DNA of 64,000 bases from Xenoacremonium recifei. Taxonomy: Eukaryota > Ascomycota > Sordariomycetes > Hypocreales > Nectriaceae. The notes beneath the pieces are model-generated. The model did no database searches. It was given only the letters and a program-made list of their open reading frames with translations, and was not told where the DNA came from. The position numbers were made by a program, and so were the translations under genes. Where the stretch lies: NCBI GenBank assembly GCA_012184525.1, contig WOFQ01000003.1, positions 1,240,001 through 1,304,000 on the forward strand, written 5' to 3'. Positions 12,157-23,784 of this stretch are shown here, in pieces (positions within the stretch are counted from its first letter, which is position 1; every line of letters begins with the position of its first letter).

Positions 12157-14186
12157 CTAAAACTCAAACTCGGGGCGGAAGATGTCGGGGTCCACGCCGG
12201 CCACAGTCTTCTCAGCAAGGTCTCGGCGTCCCATCTGCGTGAAGACCCGGCGCAGCGTGTCATATAGTGTGCTGCTGCGGTTCTGGGCGCTCATGCGGTC
12301 GAGCGTCTCGTCGACGGAAGCTCCCGACGCGGCGCCGCTGGATCCCAGGATGTCGTAAGCCTCCTGGCGGCCCGACTTCTCGATGGCCTTGTGCATCTCC
12401 AGCGCGGCCAGGAAGTGGCAGGCGGCCTCCTGGTGGCAATTGATGTTGATGCAGCTGACACCAAGGTTGTAGCGGGCGCGAACAAAGTTTGGTGCCATCG
12501 ACAATGCTTCCTGGTACGCAGCGATGGCCTCCTCGGACCGGCCACTGTTGGCCAGCGTGGCGCCGAGCCGGTTCCAGAGCAAGTGAAGCTGTTCCTGCTG
12601 GTTCGAGGTGCCGAGCTCGGATGAGTGCAGCGCCGATTGGAAGCAGTCAACAGCCTTGTCGTACTCCTCGGCACCGTAGAAGAGCACACCGAGACCGACC
12701 TGGACGTCCGGATCCATGTGCTCACCGTCTGGACTCAGCTGCGCCGCGCGGATGAAGAGGTTAGTGACCTTGTCGTGCAGCTGCTGGCGGTCTGTGAAGC
12801 CCATCTCGGCAGCCGGGTGCAAGTCCTTGGGATCGAGAATCTGCGGGTAGCGCACCGACAGCCAACGCTCCAATGTCCGGTACGCCGTGCTGTCGTAGCC
12901 CTCGTTAGTATATGAGACGGCCAAGCCCATCAGTGCGGCGAGGTTGTTAGGATCGAGCTTCAGGGCCTGTTCGAGGGCTCGGATAGCAGCCGTCTCCTTT
13001 TCGTTCTGCGCCTGCGCTGTTCCCAGATACACCCAGGCTTCGACATGCTCGGGGGTTTGCTGGACGGCGGCCTCGAAGGCGAGTGCTGCCAGTGACAGGT
13101 TGCCGCCCTCCTTAATGATTCGCACACCCTCGTCGAATGCGTTTTTCTCGTTACGGAAGAAGTTGTCTTCCTCGAACATATATGACTCGACAGCGGGCTC
13201 GGTGAAGCGTCCCCAGTCGCCCATGCCTTCGAAGTCGGGCATCATGTCGTTACTCCATTCGGTATCGAACTGGTCGAAGGCGGCCTCTTCGTTGACCATG
13301 GATCTAGCAGCAGCCGTCTCAGCTTGAATTCCTTTCCATATGGATTCGAAGTCACCGAACTCATTTGTTTCTGATTGCATAGCCTTGTCCATCTCGTCGA
13401 GCTCTCGCTCTGCCGCCGTTTCCTCGCCGGCCTTTTCGGCCTGCTTGAGCTTTTCTTGGTCTTGGAGCTCGAGCTGCGCAAATTGTTCCTCCCATTTGTG
13501 ATCGTCGAGCTCGACCAGCCGACCCTTACCTTTACCTTCTTGTTGTTGTGGTTGTTGTTGGAGCGGTTGTTGGTTCTGGTACATGGGCTGGAACATGGAC
13601 TGCCCGTAGCCCATGCCCATGTTCATCATGCCAACGCCCATCATGGGCCGCTGGTGCATCTGGCTGGGCATGGAGCTCTGCATCGGCGTCGACCGCGCGG
13701 ACGAAGCGCCCGGGCTGTTCATCTGTTGGAATCGGGAGAACTCTTCGGCGCTGAAGTGTGAGGCGCCGGCGGTAGGCGGGGGCTTAAAGGCGGACTCCAT
13801 GCCGGGTTGGCCGTTGAAGTCGTGCGCCCACGTTGGTGATGCTGAACTCGCTCGCATCTGCACAGGGTTCATCTGGACGGGGCCCTGCATAGGGAAGTCC
13901 TGTTGAAGAGTCGGGGCGCTATTCATGAAGTTGTTCATCATCTGTGCCGCCCAACCAACATCATGCCGACATTAGTAATGCACATGCCAAACCATGTGAG
14001 AAGAGACTGTACCTCATCTTGAGGAGCGTTGGCGCTCTGACTCCGAAAGCCGCCTAATTGACCGCCCGGCCCTCGTCCGACGAGGCGGTCGCGCTGTAGG
14101 GTCTTGTCATCTTGAACGTGCTTCTGGAGTTGGCTCAGGGGGTTCCCGGCCGTTGAGCACTCGGCGCCGCCACCCAGGAACGACAT
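12157..14186 (-). CDS. PEX5: peroxisomal targeting signal 1 receptor Pex5
   Basis: Predicted exons on the reverse strand are 14186-14013 and 13941-12157, giving 652 residues; the 71-nt intron joins QDE to MMNNF in phase 0. Pex5 is the cycling cytosolic receptor that binds C-terminal SKL-type signals and docks at the peroxisome membrane on Pex13/Pex14. The N-terminus MSFLGGGAEC carries the conserved cysteine (residue 10) used for monoubiquitination and receptor recycling. Diaromatic docking motifs are visible, for example WAHDF at about 96-100 and WEEQF at about 208-212, with further W-containing motifs near residues 260 and 287. The C-terminal half (from about residue 355) is a TPR array with repeats such as AWVYLGTAQAQNEKETAAI and RARYNLGVSCININCHQEA. 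Length and order match fungal Pex5. It is divergent from RPF2, with 474 bp between start codons. Confidence 0.96.
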
Positions 14187-14660
14187 GTCGGCGTATAAGG
14201 TGTCGAGGGGAATCGGTCGATGTTCGGAGGCAGCGGGGGAGGTTGAGGAAGGCCGTAGCAACGTGAGGGAAGAACCGGGGCTAGGCCAGGTCACCTCGCA
14301 GGGCAACAGTAGAAAAACACAAACTGGACTTTGAAGAGTTCAAGGTTGGGCTGAAGCTGCGACTTCGCCTTGTCGTTGTGGAGGAACGTCACTGGCTCGG
14401 CGGGGAAAAAGCCGAGGCTGACCGGCCTTCGGAGGCTGAAGAGTTCCCTGTTCGGGCAATGGTAAGAGCGACTGCCAGGGTTCACACGTGACTGCGGGGT
14501 ACGGAGTCTGTCTGGCAAGCGGAAACGGGTGGAAAACGGAAGGAGAGCGGTTGGCTTATCGATAAGCAGCCTCCAACTTTTTTTTCTGTCAAGCAAATCT
14601 GCAGCGATCTAGATAGCTTCACTGAATTTGCTATCCATCTGTCATTGAGCAACCGCCACG
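14187..14660. promoter_or_regulatory. divergent promoter region PEX5/RPF2
   Basis: The 474 bp between the two start codons must hold both promoters. It contains the palindrome at 14554-14567 described separately and a T-run just after it (14576-14586) on the RPF2 side. No canonical TATA box was seen. Confidence 0.6.
14554..14567. promoter_or_regulatory. palindrome GCTTATCGATAAGC upstream of RPF2
   Basis: A perfect 14-bp palindrome ends 93 bp before the RPF2 start codon. Its inner 12 bp (CTTATCGATAAG) is also present upstream of DIS3 at 57107-57118, at nearly the same distance. Dyad symmetry suggests a dimeric DNA-binding protein. The regulator is unknown to me in fungi. Confidence 0.5.
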
Positions 14661-15669
14661 ATGTTGCGTCAAGTGTGAGCCATTGTCATTCCGCGCCTCC
14701 CGCCAATTGTCTCTCTAACTGTCTTTCAGAAAACCCCGGAACGCCCGCTCCAAGCGCGCCCTCGAGAAGCGCGAGCCCAAAGCCATCGAGAACCCCAAGA
14801 CCTGCCTCTTCCTCCGCGGCACATCCTGCTCGCAGATCGTCCAAGATGCCCTCAACGACCTGCACCAGATGCGCCAGCCGCTCGCCAAGAAGTTCACCAA
14901 GAAGAACGCCATCCACCCCTTCGAGGACGCCACCAGCCTGGAGTTCTTCGCCGAGAAGAACGACGCCAGCCTGCTCTGCTTCGGCCACAGCCAGAAGAAG
15001 CGCCCGCACGCTATTACGCTTGTGCGCACCTTTGCTTATAAGATCCTTGACATGCTGGAGCTGTACCTCGACCCGGAATCCTACCGCGCCATCGCCCAGT
15101 TCAAGACGCGCAAGTTCGCCGTCGGGCTGCGGCCTATGCTGCTCTTCGCCGGCACCGCCTTCGAGAACCCCGTGCCGGACGAGTACACCCTCGCCAAGAG
15201 CCTGCTGCTCGACTTCTTCCGCGGCGACCCGGCCGACAAGATCGACGTCGAGGGCCTGCAGTACATCGTGAGCGTCAGCGCCGAGGACACGCCCGGCACA
15301 GAGGAAAAGCCGCCCATCCGCCTGCGCGTGTACCTCATCCGCACGCGCCGCAGCGGGCACAAGCTCCCCCGCGTAGAAGTCGAGGAGATCGGGCCGCGCA
15401 TGGACTTCCGCGTGGGTCGCGTGAAGCAGCCGGACGAGAGCATGCTGAAGGAGGCGATGAAGAAGGCGCGCGGCATGGAGGAGCGCACCAAGAAGAATAT
15501 CTCGACGGATGCGATGGGTGACAAGGTTGGTCGTGTGCATCTGGGGCGTCAGGACTTGAGTGAGTTGCAGCTGCGCAAGATGAAGGGCTTGAAGAGGAGT
15601 CGGGAGGAGAAGGCGGCGGAGCAGGAGGAGGATGTGGTTGAGGAGGATGCTAAGCGGGTGAAGCAATAG
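14661..15669 (+). CDS. RPF2: ribosome biogenesis protein Rpf2 (Brix domain)
   Basis: Predicted exons are 14661-14674 and 14730-15669, giving 317 residues; the 55-nt intron splits a Val codon after MLRQ. Rpf2 works with Rrs1 to deliver the 5S RNP (5S rRNA, uL5, uL18) to pre-60S particles in the nucleolus. The Brix domain spans about residues 30-230, starting with PKTCLFLRGTSCSQ and including the LARRF-like core KKFTKKNAIHPFED, the HSQKKRPHAITLVR segment and GPRMDFRVGR near its end. The C-terminus is Lys/Glu-rich (KKMKGLKRSREEK-like), typical of nucleolar proteins. The tiny first exon is common in fungal housekeeping genes. The gene is convergent with the MDR gene, 220 bp apart. Confidence 0.96.
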
Positions 15670-15889
15670 GGGGAGTGTGTGAGGGAGAAAAAGGCATTGG
15701 GATTGGAGTTGGGAGTTTAGAGGCCGTATGCTGGCTGGGTTCTTTATTACAATTATCAGAATCAATTAATGTTTTTGGCGTTCAACTCGACCAGTTCTAA
15801 GCGATTGATACCAAGACTTCATCCCCCCTATTCCACTCTCAATCCCCAAGACGCCATACTCTCAAACACAGACAACATAAACCATCTCC

Positions 15890-17020
15890 TCACAGCACCT
15901 TCACCACAATCTTCTCCCTCGCCACGCCCTTCAACACCGCATCCATCCCCTCCTGAATGCCCTCCAACCCCTCACCCACAACCCTCGGCTTCGGCACAGC
16001 CGCATACTCACCCGCCGCCAGCGCCTCCTCCAAAAAGCGATATACCACCCTATCCTTGGCATCCCACTCGATGATATCGCTGCCGAAGATGAACTTGCTC
16101 GGCACGCCCGTGCGCTTGAGCTTGAGCCAGAGGGACAGGCGCGTAAGCAGGAACTTGGCCACGAAGGGCAGCATGCCGAGCGCGGAGGAGGGGAACGCGC
16201 CGGGCATGTCGATGGAGGCCTGCGCGACGTGCGGCTTGGAGGGCAGGTGGGATGAGATGTCGATGCAGGCGGAGAGGCTGCCGTTGCCGATGGCGAGGAG
16301 GCCGGCGCAGGAGCGGCCGCGGAGGGCTTGGAGGATGTCGGAGACGGTGGACGCGCTGGCGTAGTCGAAGACGTGGGAGGCGCCGAGCTGCTTCACCGAG
16401 TCGAAGCTCTTGGGCCCGGCGGTGGCGATCACGTCGTAGCCGGCTGCCACGACGAGCTGCACGGCATTGCATCCAACACTCGTGGACGCGCCCCAGACGA
16501 CGACGACTTTGCGGCCCTTTGCGCCCTCAGCGGTGCGGTCCTTGGCTACGCGCGGGGGATCCAGGGCCAGCTGGTCCTTCTGGAACAGCCCGCAAGCAGC
16601 GGTGCTCAACCCCAACGGAATCACGGCCGCAGACTCATAAGGCATATCCTCTGGCATCTTGGCCGAAACAACCTCCCTCGCAACCATAACCTCCTGAAAC
16701 CCGCCCTCAACGTTCTGCCTCGCCCGCTTATCCATCCCCAGGGCCAGGGAAACGACCTTATCCCCAACCTTGAAGCGCTCGACGTCGGGGCCCAGGCCGA
16801 TGACCTCGCCGGCGACGTCGTTGCCCAGGATCATAGGGTACTTGAGCCACTGGAACATGTTGTTGCCGGCGGCCTGCTTGTAGGCGTCGACGGGGTTGAT
16901 GGCGACGGCGTGGACGCGGACGAGGAGCTCGTGAGGGCCCGGGGTGTAGGATTCTGCGGGGAGGACTTGGAGAGGACCTTTGGAGGGGTCGACGAGGAAG
17001 GCGGCTTTGGGAGTTGACAT
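15890..17020 (-). CDS. zinc-independent MDR oxidoreductase (enoyl reductase/ToxD-like)
   Basis: A single exon of 376 residues. It is a medium-chain dehydrogenase/reductase: a GroES-like N-terminal domain (residues about 5-130, with NPVDAYKQAAG and GNDVAGEVIGLGPDV) and an NAD(P)-binding Rossmann domain with VVVVWGASTSVG at about 172-183. The cysteine/histidine ligands of zinc alcohol dehydrogenases are absent (the usual GHE site reads GND), so it should be one of the zinc-free, NADPH-using quinone/enoyl reductases that fungi have in large numbers. Some relatives act as trans-acting enoyl reductases of polyketide synthases, but no synthase is present here and the substrate is unknown. The ATG at 17020 gives the standard MSTPKAAFLV start. 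Confidence 0.9.
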   Translation of the reverse strand: MSTPKAAFLVDPSKGPLQVLPAESYTPGPHELLVRVHAVAINPVDAYKQAAGNNMFQWLKYPMILGNDVAGEVIGLGPDVERFKVGDKVVSLALGMDKRARQNVEGGFQEVMVAREVVSAKMPEDMPYESAAVIPLGLSTAACGLFQKDQLALDPPRVAKDRTAEGAKGRKVVVVWGASTSVGCNAVQLVVAAGYDVIATAGPKSFDSVKQLGASHVFDYASASTVSDILQALRGRSCAGLLAIGNGSLSACIDISSHLPSKPHVAQASIDMPGAFPSSALGMLPFVAKFLLTRLSLWLKLKRTGVPSKFIFGSDIIEWDAKDRVVYRFLEEALAAGEYAAVPKPRVVGEGLEGIQEGMDAVLKGVAREKIVVKVL

Positions 17021-17812
17021 GGTGTTTGAGCTTGACTATATATCTGAGTGTGTTGTATATATTGCGATTGAGTTATGCCGTATTATATGTTGTTGTGAGC
17101 CTTGAGTGTTGTCGAGTGTTGCTGAAGTTGGTCGTGTAAGTCGAGTCGAGTCTGGATACCCTCAACTCAACACACAATGTCAGACCACGGCCCCCTTATA
17201 CATGCCGTCTCAACTTTCCTCGGACTCGGATTCATCGTCAGGCCCTCACTCTCGGGCTCATCATAATCACCGTCCGACTTGCATCCCGCCTTCGGTCCCA
17301 TTCTTGTTGCCGTATCGTTCGCCTTGGACCTTTCGTCTCTATCACGCTGACCCCGGACCCTGGTCTGCGGCGCTAACCGCATTCCGTATTGTAGATTGCT
17401 GCCATTGGCTTTTGGCCTTTTAGTCGCCGACGGCTTCGACCTAAGCCCTGAAAGACTAAAGCCGCCAGCAATCGATGATGCTGCTACCCTGCCCTGGATT
17501 ATCAAGCCTCGCACTATAGCCTCGCATTGTATGCCCGTATTTCGTACTCTTGCACCAAGAATGAAGAAAAAAGCGTCGGATTCGCATTCCATGTTCACAC
17601 TAAAACGCCAAAGTGGATTATCACCGATGCCCTGTCCATCCAAAACTCCTGCCAGTCGGGGACATTCTTTGCCCGATACTGCCACACCTTGTACCCCCCA
17701 ATGAGAGTCGTATATTATCATCGTTCACTCGTGACTCCTGCGTCAGAAAACTCCCAACAGCTCCGCCTTTAGCAGAGTCTCACCCCGCCTATTGCTCCCA
17801 AGGCTTGCGACC
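17021..17812. other. intergenic: MDR gene promoter, 3' flank of Zn2Cys6 gene
   Basis: No supported gene. Bases just upstream of the MDR start (17021-17110) are TATA-like and rich in TGTTG/TATAT. A 184-codon reverse-strand frame (17167-17721) has no family match and overlaps a plus-strand frame, so it was not called. Confidence 0.5.
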
Positions 17813-19429
17813 TCAGTCTGGCGAATCTGGCGCAATGATGTACGTCTCATCGGGAATCGGAATCGGTGGGATGGGCGGCAGTGTCTGCGACTGATTCAAC
17901 ATCTCTGCCATCAGCTCGATGTGGTGCAGCATGGTGTCAACCAGTCCTGCCTCCCGGTGCGTCTCCTCCTCCAGTACAACACCCCAGACGTCCGGTGGTA
18001 TTGAGTTGCCGTCCCAGAGGGCAATTCGTATAGGCCACTCCAGATGCCGCCACCACTCTGATCCGTTCTCAAACAGGCTGACGAGCCCCATAACCTCGCG
18101 CCGTGAGACGTCCTGGAGCCACCAGACTCCATCCATTCGCTTCAACAGCGCAAAGAAGCATGCCAAGATAGCAAGAGCCCGAGGTCTCTTGGCCTCGACG
18201 AGCTCAACAAAGCGTCGCGACACCGTAGCGGGGAACGCCAATGATGCGGCGGCATGGTAATTTTTGTGAGCCCAGTTGATGACGCAGACAGCATGACAAT
18301 ACGCCTGGGCTGTGGTGTTAACGTTTCGAGGGTCCTCAATTTTGAGCTCTTCCTCCATTCCCGACAGGAGATGACCAAAGAAGGAGTCAGGCGCTCGAGG
18401 ATTCAAGTCCAATTTGAAGCTCGGCTGGCTATCGATGACAGCCTTGACGGTCGAACTATTGCGAATATATTGCCAAGATGTTGCGACCATGGTCTTGACA
18501 CCTTGGAACGCATGGAACCAACCAAGAGGAAGAGCGTACCGGTTGCCAGAGCTGTTCGGTTCGGGTTCGTCGTCCTTGACGAAGATCCGCGACGCCGTCG
18601 CCTGGAACGCGATCAGGGTGGCCGTCAGGAACAGTGGCTCGGCGTTGCCCGAGTTGATGCCTTCGTTAAGCGACTCGCAGTACTGTGAGAGCGTCGACGC
18701 AGAGTAGGCGTGCGACGCCCTTACAATGGCCTTGTCCTCGGGGTTGATAGAGCGAAGATGGAGGGCGGCGACAGAAAGAATAGCATCGGCGAGGTATGTC
18801 TTGCCTGCAAAGGCCATGGCAGGGACCTCTTGCGACCAGATAGCCTCGGTCTTGGGCGAGTTCGTCAGAAGCGTCTTGGAGGTCACCATGGTGTACTGGT
18901 GCATCAGACGCAGCTCCATCATGCGGTCGACCTGCGACGACATGCCGGAGGACGACATCGGAGGGTCCGGCAGCCGGTTGAACAAGGGCGTCTTGGGCAG
19001 CGCCGGACTCACGGTGGCCCGGAGGGAGGGTGTCTTTGCGCTGAGGGACGCCGTGGTCGGGGTCGGGGTCGGGGTCGGAGCACTAAAGCTCTCAGGGCCG
19101 GGTGTCTTGACAGGCACGGCCAGCTCCTCCAGGACATCGGGATTCCCAAAGTCGCAGAGGACGCCATGCTTGGAACAGTTTCCGCATCGAGGGTGGACTT
19201 CATCGCACTACACAACGAGGCGCAAGGCATACACGTTAGCAAGATGCGTGCATACATGCCATCGTCTTACACGGGACCCGGCCCCCAACAAAACTGGCCC
19301 AGGGCCGAGGGGTCCGGCCGAGACGACTGCGCTCCCCTCCACTGTGCGGGTGAAGCGTACCTTGATTTTGCGGTTCTTACACCGGCGACAGCCCGCGCGG
19401 GACTTCTTGTGCGATCGTCTCGGGGGCAT
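17813..19429 (-). CDS. Zn(II)2Cys6 transcription factor, sterol-uptake-regulator-like layout
   Basis: Predicted exons on the reverse strand are 19429-19361 and 19207-17813, giving 487 residues. The 153-nt intron (GTACGC donor, TGCTAAC branch, TGTAG acceptor) falls exactly between Lys23 and the third cluster cysteine. After splicing the Zn2Cys6 cluster is complete: Cys 14, 17, 24, 31, 34 and 41, with the basic segment CKNRKIKCDEVHPRCGNC. This extreme N-terminal cluster and the following all-helical region with short Leu-rich segments (RMMELRLMHQYTMVTSKTL) resemble the UPC2/SUT1-type class of fungal C6 factors. The linker has a Thr/Pro repeat (TPTPTPTT). The MDR gene lies downstream on the same strand, but a regulatory link is only a guess. 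The target is unknown. Confidence 0.88.
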
Positions 19430-20192
19430 TGTGGCGGTAGGAATGATTCTTCAGGTAGGCGGATTCACGTATCGTCAGCTCGTAGCTCTGGGTTGGTTGA
19501 CGGCAGCGACCCTTGTTGATGAAGTGCGCAGTCGCAGCATGGCCGCGGAGGCGTCGTCCGGCCTCGTCTGGGGGGAGAGGAGAGGGGTGTCTGTCGACGG
19601 GATCGTAGCTTGGCTGGGGGGCGAAGAGGCGGTCTTTTAAATTGCTGCTCCGGGGGCCCTTTGCGGTGCCTGATCGGTCGGCCGATGCGTGACGAGAGGT
19701 TGAAGGGTTGAGAGTTGCAGGTCCAAGCACCGGGAGGGAGAAGTTTCGGCCGGTGACCAGCAAAAGACGAGAAAGGATTAGAGGTCGCTACGGGGAGCAG
19801 TAGCAGGCACCTTACTGAGGCTCCAGAGGGAAGGCGCTTCCCCGGTCAGGCCCAGGTCTAGTTTCGAGGCAAGTGGGCTCGCTGCCAGGAAGGCACGGGT
19901 GGGCTATGGCAAAGTGTAGTGGATGGATGCCCTAGAGGGGGGAGGCTTTTGGGCCTTTTGGGGGGAACCTTTGAGCACGTTTAGGGGGTCCCTTTTTGGC
20001 TGTTAGTGGTCGGTTAGAAGACTCAGGGATCCCGCCGATTTGACGGATGCCCAGACGGGAGCGCTTTCCATGGTTTTAGCGGGGAGCCGGTTGGCTGCTC
20101 AGCCACACCCGGGGACGTAATGACGGCCCTTGACCTGCTGAAGAATGCATGCAGGGACGGGCTGCTCCGGAGGGATGCGCTTCTCGCAAATG

Positions 20193-20212
20193 CATCCATC
20201 CATCCATCCATC
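20193..20212. repeat. CATC microsatellite, about 5 units
   Basis: A short tetranucleotide run (CATC)n in a non-coding region. Slippage-prone; no function evident. Confidence 0.8.
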
Positions 20213-20656
20213 ATCAACATCATGCAGCAGCAGCACAAAGAGACGGTGTGTCTCGGTCGACCTACTGTGGATCCACGGGACAGCCTGCAGCCCCTCAAGC
20301 GGTGCGTTGTAAGTTGTTGAGATGCAGGCATGATGGCATGGCTCGATGACAAGCAATCAATCAATGCTTTCTCGCCGAGCCGGGGGGGGGCACACAGACG
20401 AACAGACTCCCCGTCCGTATCACGGCCACCGGGCCGACGTCGACGGAGTCAACAGTAATCTCGAAAAACGCCAGAGGCGTGATTGGGCGGGCCCGGGAGC
20501 CAGAGATGCTCGGGAGAAAGGCCGGTGAGCTGTGGGTTGTCGGATGTCGAGCTGGCCGAGTCGTATGAGCCACGCGGGAGCGCACTCTCCGCTACTTTGG
20601 ACCGGTTGTTAGTGTGAGTGCATGCTGACTGTCATGAGGTGCTGGACGGGAGTCTC

Positions 20657-20670
20657 TGTGTGTGTGTGTG
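20657..20670. repeat. (TG)7 microsatellite
   Basis: Seven TG units in the intergenic region upstream of the cystathionine gamma-lyase gene. Confidence 0.8.
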
Positions 20671-21650
20671 ATGTCGACATGTCTCTGTCCAGCAGCGAGC
20701 GAGGGCCCGAGCCTGTTCCCGAGCGGCCGCCCTCGTCATCGCGTTGCATCACAGACTCTCGACGATGGCGACATCTTGAAACGAGGGCTGTGTGCATGAT
20801 CTCGACGGTTACTGGCTGGGTGACGGCGAGTCTTGCATCTTGACCCTCCACCAAGTCCTCTCGCTGCAAGGCACGGCACACGCGCTGCTGGGTAAGTCAG
20901 GTCAGGTGGACAGCTGAGCAGACGTCCATCGGTGTTGATTGCAAAGCAGCGGTCACGGCGCAACGTTTGGAAACATGCTGACTCTCATATAATCGCTGCA
21001 ATCAGAATACGGTGACTCTTTTTGCCCCAAACGCCGGCTTCAATCATGTCTTTAGTAATCGCAGAGCCGCGTCTGCCCGCGGCGGCTTAAAGTTGCAGCA
21101 AGGATCTCGCAACACCACTCCACTGCCCAAGAAGCTAATTCGGCGGTTTATTATCTAAGAGTGAAAATATGAAGGTGCTATTGTGTTGTCCAGCAGATCA
21201 GTCAGTCATCTCATCTCACTTAGACGGGCTGATGCTGGAACTTGAAGGGAGAGTCGAGTCGAATCCAACCCACTACCCTCTTCAAGTTCCTCCCATCTGC
21301 CTCTGCAATGGTCTCTTGCTTCAACCTGTAAAGATGACTCGACAAGAGTCTTGGTCGCCGACATAAAAAAGACCCTTCTGTAGGGCGTAGTGACATGGCC
21401 GAGGCGCTGCTGCGGGGAGCCTCCACGTGCGACTTATAAATCGTCGACCTCGTCCCTGCTCTATTACACATCAATATTCTCTTTCGAGCAGGCGATACGT
21501 TGAGAAGCGCCGCCCGGAGACACACGGCCCAATCTAAGTCCAGACGTTCCAGAAGCAGCGGAGAGAAGATCCGTCATCGCCAGGGCCCTGACGTGATTGT
21601 TAAAGTTTCTAGCTCGCTCGCCATCGATCGCCTGCCGCGCCAACCTGACT

Positions 21651-21657
21651 TATAAAA
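21651..21657 (+). promoter_or_regulatory. TATA box of the cystathionine gamma-lyase gene
   Basis: TATAAAA lies 283 bp before the start codon, followed by a long CT/CA-rich leader typical of highly expressed fungal genes. A CCAAT is found about 120 bp further upstream. Confidence 0.5.
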
Positions 21658-21933
21658 CCCACGACCTTCACATCATCTCGCAGCATACCTCTTCTGGCCA
21701 ATTCATTCCACGACGTCGCGCAGCCGTGCAGCAGTCTGTGAGAGGTTTGGGTCTGAAGCATTGAGGTGAAAGGGCCCGTCGCGTCTCCCTTGTGCCGCTT
21801 TGTCTGTCTTTGACTCGCACCCGCCCGTACTTACTTTACCCCTCACCACCAAGGCCCGGCCACATCCCGACCTCACGATCATCTTCTTCTTCCGCAACAA
21901 CAACAACAACACCACCACAACAGCACCCGCAAA

Positions 21934-23193
21934 ATGTCGCCCTCGACCACCTCCGACGCCGCCGTCGCAACCCCACCCCGGCCTCCGACTCCCGTCCACG
22001 CCTTCGGCACGCTCGCCGTCCACGCCGGCTCCCCCCACGACCCCACCACCGGAGCCGTCATCGAGTCCATCTCGCTCTCCACCACCTTCGCGCAGTCGGC
22101 CGTCGGCAAGCCCATCGGCGAGTTCGAGTACTCGCGCTCCGCGAACCCCAACCGCGCCAACTTCGAGGCCGCCGTCGCCGCGCTCGAGCACGCGCGCTAT
22201 GCCCTCGCCTTCTCGTCCGGCAGCGCCACCACCGCCACCATCCTGCAGAGTCTGGCCGCCGGCTCGCATGTCATCTCCGTGAGCGACGTGTATGGCGGCA
22301 CGCACCGCTACTTCACCCAGGTTGCCAAGGCGCATGGCGTGCGTGTGACGTTTACGCCCGAGATCGAGGTCGATGTCAGCGAGCATATCACGCAGGACAC
22401 GCGCCTCATCTGGATCGAGACGCCCAGCAACCCGACGCTGCGGCTCGTTGATATCCGCGCCGTGGCCACGGAAGCTCACCGTCGGGGCGTGCTCGTCGTC
22501 GTCGACAATACCTTCCTCTCGCCGTACGTGCAGAACCCGCTGGACCTAGGCGCCGACATTGTCGTCCACAGCGTGACCAAGTACATCAACGGCCACAGCG
22601 ATGTGGTCATGGGCGTGGCCGCTTTCAACAGCGACGCTCTGCACCAGCGGTTGAGCTTCCTGCAGAACGCCATTGGTGCCGTGCCCTCGGCCTTTGACTC
22701 ATGGCTTGCGCACCGTGGACTCAAGACGCTGCACCTGCGCGCGCGTGAGGCCACTCGCAACGCAACCGCCGTGGCCCATGCTCTCGAAGCCTCGCAGCAT
22801 GTCCTGGCTGTCAACTACCCAGGCCTGGCATCGCACCCGCAGCGTGCCATCGCTGTCAAGCAGCACCGAGATGGCATGGGCGGCGGAATGCTGAGCTTCC
22901 GTATTGCAGGGGGGCACGCGGCGGCTGAGCGCTTCTGCCAGGTTACGCGCATCTTCACGCTGGCCGAGTCGTTGGGCGGCGTCGAGTCGCTCGTCGAGGT
23001 ACCCAGCAGCATGACGCACGCCGGAATCCCGCGAGATCAGCGTGAGGCTGTGGGTGTGTTCGATGACCTGGTACGCATCAGCTGCGGTGTCGAGGATGCC
23101 GAGGACCTCAAGAACGATGTGTTGCAGGCGCTGGAGCGCGCCGTCAGCGAGGTCTCGAATGGCGTCAATGGCGTCAACGGAGCTGCTCAATGA
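21934..23193 (+). CDS. CYS3: cystathionine gamma-lyase
   Basis: A single exon of 419 residues. The enzyme splits cystathionine into cysteine, 2-oxobutyrate and ammonia, the last step of reverse transsulfuration in the cytosol. It belongs to the Cys/Met-metabolism PLP enzymes: the Schiff-base lysine is Lys216 in SVTKYINGHSD, with the substrate-site EYSRSANPNR segment near residue 68, the cofactor segment FSSGSATTAT near residue 93, DNTF preceding it, and the C-terminal ESLVEVPSSMTHAGI signature. The N-terminus MSPSTTSDAA is a short disordered lead. The ESLVEVPSSMTH/RISCGVED end favours the lyase over the gamma-synthase, but family members are hard to separate by eye. Very high GC3 suggests strong expression. 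Confidence 0.93.
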   Translation: MSPSTTSDAAVATPPRPPTPVHAFGTLAVHAGSPHDPTTGAVIESISLSTTFAQSAVGKPIGEFEYSRSANPNRANFEAAVAALEHARYALAFSSGSATTATILQSLAAGSHVISVSDVYGGTHRYFTQVAKAHGVRVTFTPEIEVDVSEHITQDTRLIWIETPSNPTLRLVDIRAVATEAHRRGVLVVVDNTFLSPYVQNPLDLGADIVVHSVTKYINGHSDVVMGVAAFNSDALHQRLSFLQNAIGAVPSAFDSWLAHRGLKTLHLRAREATRNATAVAHALEASQHVLAVNYPGLASHPQRAIAVKQHRDGMGGGMLSFRIAGGHAAAERFCQVTRIFTLAESLGGVESLVEVPSSMTHAGIPRDQREAVGVFDDLVRISCGVEDAEDLKNDVLQALERAVSEVSNGVNGVNGAAQ

Positions 23194-23784
23194 TGCTCGT
23201 TAAAATCGAGGGATGCAAGAACTAGAAATGAAAATGAGAGATGATTTAGATTTGCGGGAAGGCGCACATTAATGATGGGTATGGTGTGATTAGCGACAGA
23301 AAAGACGAGATGCTCCCCAGAGGCGCAGAACCCCTCGTCAGGCATCGCAGCGACGCTGCATATCAGGCAGGCACGGCTATAACAATTCGGGATATATAAA
23401 GAAAAGAGAAAAAAAGAGGCATCTTGGTTAGGTTTGGTTTGGCTCATCATGGCTGGGTATATCACGCTTGGCTAAGCAGGCTATTCAACATTGCATGGCT
23501 GTCCCTGGGTACTTGAATACAAAAAGACCGCTTTTCTTAGAGACGAGCAGAGTCTCGTGTGAAACTACCATCTAAATCCAGGGTTTTCTCATGATTTTCG
23601 TGCTTCGGTTATAAAAAGAAATCCTTGTATATTCCATTGCTCCCTGAAAAAAAGGTATCTGTAGGGTTTCCCCTGAAAACTCGCCCGCCTCCATGACTTG
23701 TTCTTCTATGGTATTAATGCATGCGTGATAGTCAACGTTCCAAGCAATTCCCGACTACCAGCCTGCTGCAGATCTTGGGGAAAA
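23194..23784. other. convergent 3' intergenic region
   Basis: About 590 bp between two converging genes. It is AT-richer than its surroundings (many A and T runs between 23390 and 23660), as expected for 3' UTRs and polyadenylation regions. No gene seen. Confidence 0.6.

Larger units (their letters stand above)
19430..21933. other. 2.5-kb divergent intergenic region
   Basis: This interval holds the promoters of the Zn2Cys6 gene (left, reverse) and cystathionine gamma-lyase (right, forward). No coding gene could be supported. It contains an ATCC tetranucleotide repeat, a TG dinucleotide repeat, a CCAAT at 21529-21533 and a TATA box at 21651. Confidence 0.5.

Noticed and set aside
17167..17721. 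184-codon reverse frame ending in RGPWSDIVC, reminiscent of a Myb repeat start
   Set aside because: Only the RGPWS string matches, no Myb helices follow, and the region is the MDR promoter.
21703..22479. Long reverse frames opposite CYS3, PEX5, DIS3 and NUG1
   Set aside because: They are shadows of strongly GC3-biased genes on the other strand.
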